DNA from: Thecamonas trahens ATCC 50062
Taxonomy: Eukaryota > Apusozoa > Apusomonadida > Apusomonadidae
Assembly (NCBI RefSeq): GCF_000142905.1
Contig: NW_013657657.1
Location: 309,017 to 335,046 of the forward strand
Length of the DNA stretch: 26,030 nucleotides
Reading direction: 5' to 3'
In this document: piece after piece, positions 1 to 8,600 of the stretch
Position numbering within the stretch: position 1 is the first letter of the stretch
How the letters are laid out: every line of letters begins with the position of its first letter
Notes under the pieces: model-generated
The model's input: the letters and a program-made list of their open reading frames with translations, nothing else
What the model was told of the DNA's origin: nothing
Databases searched by the model: none
Position numbers and translations under genes: made by a program

Positions 1-1
1 G

Positions 2-293
2 CACAAACCGCGCCGCCCGCGCCGGCCGGGCCCGCAACGGCGCTTTGTGCTCAAGCTGCAGGTCCTTGAGCGGCTCAAAGAGCGGGAGCTGGACGCCAGC
101 ATGCCGGGCTCGCTCACTCGCACTCTGCGGCTGTCGCCCACCATCTGAGCGGCCATGCCGGCTACCGCGCGGCGTTTGCATCAGTGCCCTCTTCTTCGAC
201 GCGTTAGAGACCAGTCTGCCTGGCGTGGCCGACGCGCCCTCACCCGGACGGGCCCTGGTAGCCACCGAGTACACCGACGATGACATTGGATGA
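2..293 (+). pseudogene. 3' end of an unidentified + strand gene, frame-broken
   Basis: I do not recognise this protein. Codon choice looks coding (C/G-ending codons, few stops) in three successive frames. From position 2 to about 142 the reading is basic and helical, including RRFVLKLQVLERLKERELDA. From about 142 to 183 a second frame reads HLSGHAGYRAAFAS. From about 183 to the TGA at 291-293 a third frame reads ALFFDALETSLPG and ends in the acidic tail TEYTDDDIG. Each change of frame corresponds to one missing base. If the first frame is taken alone, the protein simply ends at the TGA at 146-148. Either this is one C-terminus with two single-base deletions (sequencing errors or real decay), or only one of the stretches is coding. 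The gene starts left of the window. The label pseudogene means only that the frame is broken in this sequence. Confidence 0.35.
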
Positions 294-670
294 CGGCAGT
301 GGAGTATTGTAGTGATTGGGGAGGGCCGAGGGGTGTGGTTGGGTGGATGGAGTGGTTGGGGTGGGGTGGGGTGGGAGGGGCATCTGTCTGCCGTCGCTCC
401 TCAATGCCCAGCTACTTGTCCTCCTCGTCGTTGGCCTGGCGGTTGGTGGCCGAACCGCTGGTTTCGGCGCCAACTGCAGACCGCTCAAACATGGCCTACC
501 CGCACCAAAAAAAGGTCGTGGTTTCTCGCCCTGCCGCGTCGGGCGAGCCACAACGCGGCTCAAGCCACAGGCGTTCTTGTCGCCTTCACCCACACCAACA
601 CGAGCCACGAGCTGCGAGCTTCGAGCTACGAGCCACGACCAACACCTGTCTCCTTCACCTCACACACATC
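294..670. other. Intergenic region upstream of the phosphoesterase gene
   Basis: This stretch holds the 3' flank of the left-edge gene and the presumed promoter and leader of the phosphoesterase gene. It contains a guanine-quadruplex motif (357-380). It also has an imperfect run of short words built on GAGC(T/C)(A/G)CGAGC at about 600-640. The pyrimidine- and CA-rich leader just before the ATG at 671 resembles leaders of other genes here. No gene or RNA is recognisable. Confidence 0.6.
357..380 (+). promoter_or_regulatory. G-quadruplex-forming motif
   Basis: Four to five runs of three or four G are separated by single T or A bases (G-runs at 358-361, 363-366, 368-371, 373-375 and 377-380). 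This fits the canonical G3+N1-7 rule with the one-base loops typical of very stable parallel quadruplexes. It lies about 290 bp upstream of the phosphoesterase start on the coding strand. A promoter role is inference. Confidence 0.5.
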
Positions 671-2266
671 ATGCTACGGTGCGTGCCGCGGGCGGTGGCC
701 TGCGTACCGCCGAGGGTGACCGGTCACCTCGGCCGCGAGCTGTCCAAGGTCGCGTATCTGACCGATGTGGAAGGCAACTGGGCGTACTTTGTGCGATGTG
801 TTGAGGCCTCGCCGGTGCTGTCGTTTGCAGAGGCGACGTCCGACGAGGCGGTCGAGGCACTGGCAGCGGCGCGGATCGAAAGCGGCGTCGGCTCGCAGGC
901 CGAGGCTCTGGCGGCGCTGCGGGCCTTTCCGCCGCACGCGCTCCGGCTAGCGCCCGATGCTGGACTGGTCTTTGGCGGCGATGTCTTTGACCGCGGCCTT
1001 GGCGACATCACTTGCCTCACTGCGCTGGTGGGCATCAAAGAGCGCTATCCGGATCGGGTGTTTTGGACCCTCGGCAACCGTGACATCAACAAGGCCCGGC
1101 TGGCGTCCGAGCTGGCGGATCCGGCCGAGCTGGCCCGCCACCCGGCGGCGGTCGGCGGCCCGTACTGGGTCCCCAAGCTCTTTCGCCACCCGTGGGAGCT
1201 GTATCTGGCTCGCAAAGGCCTTCTTGGTTCGTCTTGGCAGCACGACGGGTTTACTAAGCTCCGCTACCTGCTGCAGCGGACGATGGGCTGCGACGGGCGA
1301 ACAATCGCCCACCGCAGACTCGAGCTTGCCGTGCTGGCCGGAGGTGGGCCAGAGGACGTGCGCAGTGTGTCGGACGCCGACGTGCTGCGATCGTTCACGA
1401 CGCTTGTGGCGCCCGATCCAGACTCGCTCTTTGCACGCTACCTCCGCTACGGCTCAGTGGCGGTCCGCCTCGGCGACGCGCTGTTTGTGCACGGGGCGGT
1501 CGACCAGCCGTCGCTGGCCGTTGTTCCGAGCTGGGTCGGCTACCGCTCAGACCGCAGGGCCTCTGCTGACGTGCCTTACGCGGCTTACCCGCCGATGGTC
1601 TCGGCACCGGCGCCGACCGCGCTTGAGGACATGGACGTCGACGCCTGGGTTCGCGACATCAACGCCTGGATCCAGTCCGAGGTCTCGGACTGGCTTGATC
1701 ATCCCCACTACGATGCCGACCGCTGCCACCGCGGCGGCGAAGGCCTCATCGGCTATGCCAATCAGTCATGTATGTCGTCGCGGACTGTCGTCTACAACTC
1801 GTGGCTCACCAATGGCCACCCGGTGGCTCCTGGCCCGGGCCTCGCCGGCGCGCTCGCCGGCGCGGGCATCCGCCGCGTCTTTTCCGGCCACCAGCCGTTT
1901 GGCGACCACCCGCTAGTCATGAAGGCCCACGGCGTGAAAGTCGTCACCGCAGACACCTCGTACTCGGACGTCAACGCCGACGACAATCGCGGCGCCGCTG
2001 TCGCCAGCATCGTCTGTAACCTTGATCCGTCGGCGCCCGACACCCACATCACCGGTCGACTTGCCTGTGGCGCCGGCTTTGATTTCCTCGTCGATGCCGA
2101 CGACCTCATCGGCCGCCACTGCTACTCTTCGGTTGGCAGCGAGTGGATCACTGCCTACCTTCCGGGCTCTTCCCACTACGTCCTCCGCTCCGGCGCCGGC
2201 TTTGACGTCTCGCACCGGCTGGTCTCGCCCGACGAGGCGCTGGCTGTTGTCACCAGCGGAGTGTGA
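671..2266 (+). CDS. Calcineurin-like metallophosphoesterase (protist PPP-like family)
   Basis: A 531-residue protein with the ordered motifs of the calcineurin-like phosphoesterase fold, which uses two metal ions to hydrolyse phosphoesters. Motif I is TDVEGN (D32, E34, N36). Motif II is GGDVFDRG (D104, D107, R108). Motif III is LGNRD (N136, D138). Next come LFVHGAVD (H274) and a late GHQPFGDHP near residue 405. Motif I has Glu where the family usually has the metal-binding His (D-x-H), and motif III reads GNRD rather than GNHD, so metal coordination is altered although the layout is complete. A long insert with acidic and Trp-rich segments (about residues 310-370) lies between H274 and the GHQP motif. 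The frame is open upstream to 290, but that part is low-complexity and G-rich, so the ATG at 671 after a CA/pyrimidine-rich leader is preferred. No signal peptide or membrane segment is evident. Substrate unknown. Confidence 0.8.
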   Translation: MLRCVPRAVACVPPRVTGHLGRELSKVAYLTDVEGNWAYFVRCVEASPVLSFAEATSDEAVEALAAARIESGVGSQAEALAALRAFPPHALRLAPDAGLVFGGDVFDRGLGDITCLTALVGIKERYPDRVFWTLGNRDINKARLASELADPAELARHPAAVGGPYWVPKLFRHPWELYLARKGLLGSSWQHDGFTKLRYLLQRTMGCDGRTIAHRRLELAVLAGGGPEDVRSVSDADVLRSFTTLVAPDPDSLFARYLRYGSVAVRLGDALFVHGAVDQPSLAVVPSWVGYRSDRRASADVPYAAYPPMVSAPAPTALEDMDVDAWVRDINAWIQSEVSDWLDHPHYDADRCHRGGEGLIGYANQSCMSSRTVVYNSWLTNGHPVAPGPGLAGALAGAGIRRVFSGHQPFGDHPLVMKAHGVKVVTADTSYSDVNADDNRGAAVASIVCNLDPSAPDTHITGRLACGAGFDFLVDADDLIGRHCYSSVGSEWITAYLPGSSHYVLRSGAGFDVSHRLVSPDEALAVVTSGV

Positions 2267-2970
2267 CAAGGCAAAAAATACCTTATGCCGCACCATGAGG
2301 AATAAGCCACTCGCCACCGTCGAGCTACCATTTGCTGGCTCATTCACCATTGCTTCTCGCCAACGTACGTTATCAGCAGCCAAACGAACGAGTGTCACCA
2401 GCGAGCAAGACGCTCTGAGGCTAGCCAGGGGCAGCTTTTGAGGGAGGCAGACAGCGAGGGAGAGCAAAGGCAGGAACAGAGCTAGCCATAGCTTCCCCTC
2501 CTATCCCAAGTATCCTTCCCCTCCTCTACCCCTCTATCTCCCTTGCTCCTTCTACCGTACCACCACTGGCCTATCCGCTCCATCGCTGACCCTCTCCCTC
2601 TGCGCCACACTCCACCCACAACAGGGTATCCCCACTCCAGCACGCCCCCTCCCACACACAAACACATACTCACTCCCGTCCCCTCCTCCTCCTCCCTCCC
2701 CTCCATCCCCCCTCCCCTCCCCTTCTCCTATCTCCCCACTCTCATCCATTCTCTATCCCCTGGCTACGGTCACACTCCCCAACACACCTACTCGTGGCCG
2801 TCTCGACTTCTGTTCCGCAGTCGTTCACCTCGCACCAGGTAGAGCGGAGGCAGCAAAGGGCGGACAACCAGGTCGAGCCCGTTCCTCAGCGAGGGAAAGG
2901 CTTGGCAACCGACTGGTACAGAGCGGGTGGGACTCTGGAAGCACATACTTGGTTGAGGCCACTGAGGCTT
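2267..2970. other. Intergenic region with long pyrimidine-rich leader
   Basis: From about 2490 to 2800 the + strand is almost wholly C and T, dominated by CCCTCC and CCCTC words. A pyrimidine tract followed by CCGCAG at about 2814-2820 resembles a 3' splice site, so the ankyrin-protein gene may have a 5'-UTR intron. No donor could be assigned with confidence. No coding region or RNA gene is recognised here. Confidence 0.5.
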
Positions 2971-4161
2971 ATGGGCTGTGGTTCATCCAAAGCCCAAGGC
3001 GCAAGGCCGGACAAGACCGACAAGAGTCCAGGGAGAAACCTCAATGGGGCACAGGTGGCTGGTCGCAGTGTGACGGACGGAGAGCAAGATGAGCCAGTGT
3101 CAGAGTGGATGCCCGAGGGTGTGCCCATGATTGGCCTGCGACCGGGAGGCGTGCCGGTAATCAACGCGCCTGTCCGTGCTGATGGCATGGCCAGCGAGCA
3201 TGTGCTCTCGCCATTGGTGCCGTCGGTCTCGCAGCTCGAGCTCAATCGTCGCGCACGATCGCGGCGCAACTCGCTCGCCGACGAGCCGTTGTTCCCGGTC
3301 AAGCCGATCCACGTCCTTGCGGTGGAGGGCGATTTAGAGGGCATGCGCCACGCCGCACGACGCCACGCCACTGGGGCTGGCGCGCGGGTCTCGCGCTCGG
3401 GTTCGGGTCGCAACTCCCTCAATCTCATGCACCAACGGGTGGTCCGCCAGCGACTCGCTGTCGAGTCCGAGTCGGGCGCCGACTTGTCCGACGACTCGGA
3501 GCTCTCTGTCTCGGACGACTGCAAGAAGCCGCTCCGCGACGTCGCTGACGACGACGGGTGGAACGCGCTGCACTGGGCAGCCTCTGCCGGTCAGGATGAC
3601 ATGGTCCGCATGCTGGTCAAAGAGTTTGGCTTTGATGTCAACTCTCGCGATTTGGAAGGCTGCACTCCTCTCCACTGGGCCGCTGACAAAGGCCACAAGC
3701 GCACCATCCTGGTCCTCTGCTCTGAGCTCGGTGCTGATGTCAATGCTGTCGACAACTACGGCCAGACGCCACTCTACGACGCCTCCTCGCGCGTCCAGAA
3801 CGATGTTATCACGCTGCTTATTTCCGAGCTCGAGGCCTCGCCACACATAGCATCGAACACTGGCAAGAAGCCCATCGATGTGTACAACGAGATGATCCGT
3901 TCGCAGGCGATCGCCGGCGATCCCGACGTACTTCTTCTTTTGCGTGCTGTCTCGTCGCTGCCGTCGTCGCCGCCGCCGGGCGTGGTCCACCGTCGGCCAA
4001 GCTTGTCACGCGGACGAGGCGGGCGCCGGCTCCGCGGCTCCGGCGGCCGCCGCGGCTCCAACGCCTCGTCGCGCCGCGGCAGTGACACCGGTTCGGCCTC
4101 GGGCCGGTCCCGCCGTCGCTCCATCCGCGCCAAGCCAGCACCGGTGGGCCGTCGCCGCTGA
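2971..4161 (+). CDS. Ankyrin-repeat protein with N-myristoylation signal and Arg/Ser-rich tail
   Basis: A 396-residue protein. The chosen start gives MGCGSSK, a textbook dual acylation signal: Gly2 for N-myristoylation, Cys3 for palmitoylation, Ser6 and Lys7 favourable, as in Src-family kinases and G-alpha subunits. The frame is open upstream to 2794, but those codons look like leader. Residues about 60-185 are low-complexity. About 190-300 hold three clear ankyrin repeats (GWNALHWAASAGQDDMV; GCTPLHWAADKGHKRTI; GQTPLYDASSRVQNDVI) and a degenerate fourth. The tail (about 325-396) is Arg/Gly/Ser-rich. At least six basic-directed phosphosite motifs are present (RRNSL, GRNSL, RRPSL, RRGSN, RRGSD, RRRSI), fitting PKA/AGC-type kinases. 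Likely a membrane-tethered scaffold regulated by phosphorylation; the partner is unknown. Its stop codon is only 3 bp from the stop codon of the convergent deubiquitinase gene. Confidence 0.85.
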   Translation: MGCGSSKAQGARPDKTDKSPGRNLNGAQVAGRSVTDGEQDEPVSEWMPEGVPMIGLRPGGVPVINAPVRADGMASEHVLSPLVPSVSQLELNRRARSRRNSLADEPLFPVKPIHVLAVEGDLEGMRHAARRHATGAGARVSRSGSGRNSLNLMHQRVVRQRLAVESESGADLSDDSELSVSDDCKKPLRDVADDDGWNALHWAASAGQDDMVRMLVKEFGFDVNSRDLEGCTPLHWAADKGHKRTILVLCSELGADVNAVDNYGQTPLYDASSRVQNDVITLLISELEASPHIASNTGKKPIDVYNEMIRSQAIAGDPDVLLLLRAVSSLPSSPPPGVVHRRPSLSRGRGGRRLRGSGGRRGSNASSRRGSDTGSASGRSRRRSIRAKPAPVGRRR

Positions 4162-4164
4162 TTG

Positions 4165-6888
4165 CTATGGCACCACCTCGCTGGCGAGCTCGTACACCAG
4201 AATGTATGCCTTCGGCGTAACCACATCGCGCGCCGCTCCCACTGGCTCCACGTGTGCGTCATCAAAGAGGAACCACTGGTCGCGCTCACCATGCTTGACG
4301 TACGCGGTGTAGTGCCCGCCACCAACAACCCCAATGTGATTGACGACGCCGACCAGATTGTACACGCCCGGCACTGGCGCACCCTCGCGCACAAACGGCG
4401 TGAGGTCGAGTCCGGTCAGCGGAAAATCGATAAACGCCTCGAGCTTGGTGGAGTGGAACCCGTACGGCGTTTGGTGGCTTTGGAACCGCTTGAGCTGGAT
4501 GACAAGGACGCGCGGGAGCCGGTCAAGCGCAAGCTCTCTCGCGCCGTAGCCCTTGACATTGCACGCCTCACAGCGCCACTCCGCCGATGGATCCAGCGTC
4601 TCGCGGCCTGTGAACAGTTCCAGGCACCGCACCAGGTCCATGCCGGAGCTTGACACAGAGGCCGAGCTGCTGCCTCCATCCTCGACCTTGACCTCGACCG
4701 GCGACTTTGCGAGGAGGCTCCGTAGATGGAGTCCTTCGTTTGTCGCCCAATCGACCACCAGCCGCGAGTTGGCCTCGAGCACGCACGACCGGTCCGGCGC
4801 AAACGACCGCAGCACACGCCCCGATGCCGAGAGCTGGCGAATGACAAGGCTGAGGCCGAGCGCGTTGGGTGATACGTTGTCCAAGTCGCGAATGCTCGGA
4901 AAGTCGATGCTCGATGCGCTCGGCACCTCCAGCTGCTCGGTCACCGCCAGCGCACCCGAGCAGACCTGGAAGACTGCAGCCTCGAGAGCATCGTACGTGC
5001 TGTTGGCTGGAACAACCGCCAGTGACGGCTCGCCAAAGACAAAGCACTCGCCGCCGATCTCGGTCCGGTGACTCACACTCACCAGGACCGACTCGCTGGC
5101 CTTGAGCTCGCGGTCGGTCGGCAAGCGGAAGACAACGAGATCGCCGGCAATGTCAGCCACCGGAGCAGTGCCGAGCACCGCGTTGGCCACCACTCGTGAG
5201 TGCTTGATGGAGGCGAGCCGCAGGGTGTGACTCGGCACTCCCAGCTCGTCTGCTACCGCAGTGAGGACAGTTTGCACAATCGGGCGCGGCTTGGCAGGAA
5301 GCGTCAGCTGTAAGGCTTCGCGTTCCGAGCCAAAGGCCTCAAACGGACCAGCAACCGTTCGGAGGGTGAGCTGGACAGGAGCGCGCGAGGCTGGTGAGCC
5401 AACGCCGACCGGCTTGCGTTCCTCCACCGGGAGCTCGAGCTGGAGCGAGCGGAACGGATCAAAGGTGACGGAGGCTTTGCCACAGCCGTCGGCGGTGCAC
5501 GCGACGCGCGAGATGAGCTGACCTTCAAAGACGTCAACAATGACCGACTCGTCGCGGGCCAGGTGGCTGCTCCACGCAAGCATCGAGCTGAGATTCAGGT
5601 CTTGGTCGCGTGCTGAGGTGTCAGGTGGTGGCGGGCGCGGGCGCGGACTTGCACCGAGCGCGTACGGCGAGCGGTTGAGGTCCTCGTGTAGGCCGTCGAG
5701 GACGTAGGTGAGGACTTCGCCAGCATCGTGCTGGGACGAGCCAACAAAGCGCGGTGCATGGTGATTGAGGACTTGCTTAAAGTGGCGCGGGGCGACAGCG
5801 GCGCCGGCGCCAGACCACAGCGTCTTGACGAGGTCGGCAAATGCGTACGCGAGCTTGCCCTTGGTCCCATGCGGGTTGACCGTGTTGATCGAGTCAGATA
5901 AGTTATCTGCAAGGAGCTGGTCGCGGAGCGCCGGCAAGTGCGCGAGGGTCTGGAGGACCGCATTCATGAAGCAAGTGTTGCCGAGGTTAGCCAGACCCAT
6001 CAGACCCGGAGGCACCGGCGCGTTTGCCACCACGACGTCGTCCATGACTGACAGCTCGTCAAGCGGCGAGCTTTCTGTGAGATCGACGACTGCTGGCGCT
6101 GACTCGACAGAGGCGGCGAGCATGGTGTCAAGCAGCCAGACGCCATCGACCTCAAAGTCGAGGAACAGCGTGTCACCGCACTGAATGCCCGCGGCCGTGA
6201 GGGTGAGCGCCGGGTCGTCGATAAACGACGACGGGGCGCTGTTGCGGATGACCGCAATGCGTGCCGTGCCACCCTCTAGCCAGCACACAGCGGTGACCAG
6301 GTGGTGGATGGAGACTGCACGAGAGAAGGAGACGGTCCGCGCCATCAGCGGCTGCTGGACCGGGAGTGCGCCGAGCGCCGGGAGCCATCCCATGTCGCGG
6401 GCGCGAGTGGCGAGTTCGGGATCGGGGCCAAACGGCTCGGCCGGGGCGAGCAGATGCAACTTGAGCGGATAGATCTCGACTCTGCACGACTCGCCTGCAG
6501 CAATGACCGATCGCTTGATCTCCGGCCCACCGCCGCACCGCGAGTGGAAAAGACGGTAGACGTTGCCATGGAGGAGACGAAAGTGGCTGCCCTCGACGAG
6601 ATCATCGACCAGCTCGCCGGTCTCATCGAGCAGCTCAGAGTTGTCGATGGCCGGGAGATCGGCAGTGGTGATGAGGTCTGAACCCAATCCCGCGCCTGAG
6701 CTGGAGTCCTGGCCAGAATCTGCTGACAGTGCCAATGCGGTCGCAGGCTTCGCCTTGGCTGCCTCGCTCAGCGCACTCAGCACGGCTGCATGCCATGCGA
6801 CCGGGACGAGGTAGTACGACTCGCCAGGAGAGAGACTGTCTGGCGTGGGCATAGCAGCTAAGGCTCTTGCCATGTCGGCCAGGTCCAT
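4165..6888 (-). CDS. Ubiquitin carboxyl-terminal hydrolase with DUSP domain (USP4/USP15-like architecture)
   Basis: A 907-residue cysteine protease that removes ubiquitin from proteins. A DUSP domain occupies about residues 15-140 (ESYYLVPVAWHAAV at its start; GGPEIKRSVIA near its end). A possible ubiquitin-like segment lies between it and the catalytic core. The USP core starts with the Cys box LANLGNTCFMNAVL (nucleophile C306), followed by a QHDAGE box equivalent to QQDAQE and LDGLHEDLNR. Zinc-finger-type cysteines appear in CTADGC and CEAC. The His box is GGGHYTAY (H859), with the third catalytic residue in FDDAHV (D876/D877), so the triad is intact. A long insert with a second ubiquitin-like character separates the two halves of the core, as in USP4/11/15. 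The frame is open upstream to 7188, but that part is Pro/Arg-rich leader; the ATG at 6888 starts MDLADMARAL. The stop lies 3 bp from that of the ankyrin gene. Confidence 0.92.
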   Translation of the reverse strand: MDLADMARALAAMPTPDSLSPGESYYLVPVAWHAAVLSALSEAAKAKPATALALSADSGQDSSSGAGLGSDLITTADLPAIDNSELLDETGELVDDLVEGSHFRLLHGNVYRLFHSRCGGGPEIKRSVIAAGESCRVEIYPLKLHLLAPAEPFGPDPELATRARDMGWLPALGALPVQQPLMARTVSFSRAVSIHHLVTAVCWLEGGTARIAVIRNSAPSSFIDDPALTLTAAGIQCGDTLFLDFEVDGVWLLDTMLAASVESAPAVVDLTESSPLDELSVMDDVVVANAPVPPGLMGLANLGNTCFMNAVLQTLAHLPALRDQLLADNLSDSINTVNPHGTKGKLAYAFADLVKTLWSGAGAAVAPRHFKQVLNHHAPRFVGSSQHDAGEVLTYVLDGLHEDLNRSPYALGASPRPRPPPPDTSARDQDLNLSSMLAWSSHLARDESVIVDVFEGQLISRVACTADGCGKASVTFDPFRSLQLELPVEERKPVGVGSPASRAPVQLTLRTVAGPFEAFGSEREALQLTLPAKPRPIVQTVLTAVADELGVPSHTLRLASIKHSRVVANAVLGTAPVADIAGDLVVFRLPTDRELKASESVLVSVSHRTEIGGECFVFGEPSLAVVPANSTYDALEAAVFQVCSGALAVTEQLEVPSASSIDFPSIRDLDNVSPNALGLSLVIRQLSASGRVLRSFAPDRSCVLEANSRLVVDWATNEGLHLRSLLAKSPVEVKVEDGGSSSASVSSSGMDLVRCLELFTGRETLDPSAEWRCEACNVKGYGARELALDRLPRVLVIQLKRFQSHQTPYGFHSTKLEAFIDFPLTGLDLTPFVREGAPVPGVYNLVGVVNHIGVVGGGHYTAYVKHGERDQWFLFDDAHVEPVGAARDVVTPKAYILVYELASEVVP

Positions 6889-7117
6889 GACTGGTGTGTG
6901 AGAGGAATGCAAAGTGTGGACGCGGACGCGGACGCGGGTGCGGACGCGGCGAGTCTGTGCGACATGGGCTTGACATGGAGGCCGGCAGCCCCCATCATCA
7001 TGGATGAGGTTGGTGGGATTGGGTGCGCGAGGCCGTTTGTTAGAGAGGGAGGAAGAGGGAAAGGCAAGAACGGCTCGGCAACGGTCCAGAGAGGCTAGGC
7101 TAGGAGGGTGGGGGGCG

Positions 7118-8600
7118 TCAGTCTCGGCGAGTTGAGTTGGCGGAGGAACCCGGCGAGGAGGGGGTATCGTTGGCGGCGAGGACGGCAAAGATGGCCTTCT
7201 TGAACTTGCGCTTGTTGTTCATGCGCGACATGCGGTCCATGACGCCGTCGATGGCATCCGGGGCGTCGCCGGCAACCGAGGCGATCCAAGGGTGCTGCAG
7301 AGCCTCGACGGCGGAGAGGCGCTGGTCAGGGTCAACAACCAGCAGGTTGTTGACCAGATCTTTTGCCGAGTCGGAGATCGAGTCCCAGTACGGCGAGGGA
7401 AAGTCAAAACGGCCTTGCTGGATCTGCTCAAACAGCTCCGGCGTGTCCTCCGAGTAGAACGGCGGAAAGCCGCAGAGGAGGATATACATGATGACACCTG
7501 CGGACCAGAGGTCGACCTCGTCGGTGTACCCGTTGTACGACTGCGAGAGCACCTCAGGTGCGACGTACGACGGCGAGCCGCACGCGGTCTTGAGCGTGGT
7601 CTCGTGGCCGACGACCTTGGACAGCCCAAAGTCGGCGATCTTGACCACAGGCGTCACGCCCTCACTCTGCTTGGTGGCGCAGAGAACGTTTTCGGGCTTG
7701 AGGTCGCGGTGGACAATGTTGCGGGCATGCAGGTACTCGAGAGCCGAGAAGATCTGGGTCATGGTGACGGCGGCGTCGGCTTCGGAAAAGTGGCCGCGCT
7801 CGACGATCTGATCAAACAGCTCTCCGCCGGTGCACAGCTCGAGCACCATGTAGATGTGGTGCTTCGACTCGTAGCAGTCGTACATCTTGACACACGACTC
7901 ATGGCTAACGTTACGGAGGACATCGACCTCAGTCTGGAGCATGACATGGTCCTTGTCCACCAGCGACTTCTTGGAGATGATCTTGACAGCGTACACGTTG
8001 CCCGACTCCCGATGCCTGCAGCGGCGGACGGTGGCGAACGTTCCACTAGCAAGGAGACACCCGTGACAATCGTGAGACACATAACCATTACAAAGGGAGA
8101 TAAAAATCAAATGGTAGTGGTAGTACTGGTGGTGGTGGTAGTGGGTGGGGAGGGGGAGTAGGTGGGGGTGGGGGTGGGGCTGACACCGCCAGCCGTTTTT
8201 CAACCCTGGAGGGAGGAGGACATGGGCGGGAAGGAGAGGGGGGGGGGAGGGGAGGGAGAAGGGGGGAATGGGGAGGAAGAAGAGGAAGAGGGAGGGAGGG
8301 GGGGGGGGAGGGGGAGGGAGGGAGGAGGTAGGTAGGGAGGGAGGGAGGAGGGAGGAAGGGGGGGCGTTGGGGAGGAGGAGGGAGGGGAGGCAGGGTCGAG
8401 GCTGGGTGGAGCGGGAGAAAGAGGGGGGGAAAGGGGAATGGGGATGGGGATGGCGCTGAAGGGACATACCTTCCAATTTCACTGGCATCAATATGGTAGT
8501 CTGTCTTGATGTCTGTCTTTGCACCAGGGATAATGCGATGGTCTTTGTCCTTCTTCTTCTTACTCGACGACTCGTTCTTCTTCCGCAGTCGGCCTAGCAT
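7118..8600 (-). CDS. CaMK-family serine/threonine protein kinase (two exons)
   Basis: Spliced exons 8600-8470 and 8045-7118 give 352 residues. Neither exon alone makes a complete kinase. The join across a GTATGT donor and a TTGCTAG acceptor restores the glycine loop EIGSGTFATV (residues 41-50) in frame. All catalytic landmarks follow: VAIK lysine in YAVK (K65), alpha-C E83, HRDLKPEN (D158), DFG (D182), activation-loop TACGSPSYVAPE with T197, and DLWSAGVIMY. The N-terminus is short and Lys-rich. After the kinase domain, residues 316-336 (MSRMNNKRKFKKAIFAVLAA) form a basic amphipathic helix like the autoinhibitory/calmodulin-binding junction of CaMK and CDPK enzymes. No EF-hands follow; the protein ends after a Ser-rich 16-residue tail. 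It most likely phosphorylates proteins in response to Ca2+/calmodulin. The ATG at 8600 is the only in-frame ATG giving a compact exon 1. Confidence 0.88.
8046..8469 (-). other. Intron of the CaMK-like kinase gene
   Basis: Inferred 424-bp phase-2 intron, GTATGT at the 5' end and TTGCTAG at the 3' end. Splicing rebuilds the kinase glycine loop exactly. On the sense (-) strand the middle is extremely C-rich, so the + strand carries G-runs of 10 (8238-8247) and 11 (8298-8308) and many GGGA repeats. The + strand has high quadruplex-forming potential and the transcript would contain long C/CCT tracts. Confidence 0.85.

Noticed and set aside
957-1916. 319-codon frame inside the phosphoesterase gene
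   Set aside because: A shifted same-strand frame giving Arg/Ser/Trp-rich sequence; the conserved motifs are in the other frame.
6889-7188. N-terminal extension of the deubiquitinase frame
   Set aside because: Pro/Arg-rich low-complexity translation, overlaps the 3' end of the kinase gene; the DUSP domain begins only after the ATG at 6888.
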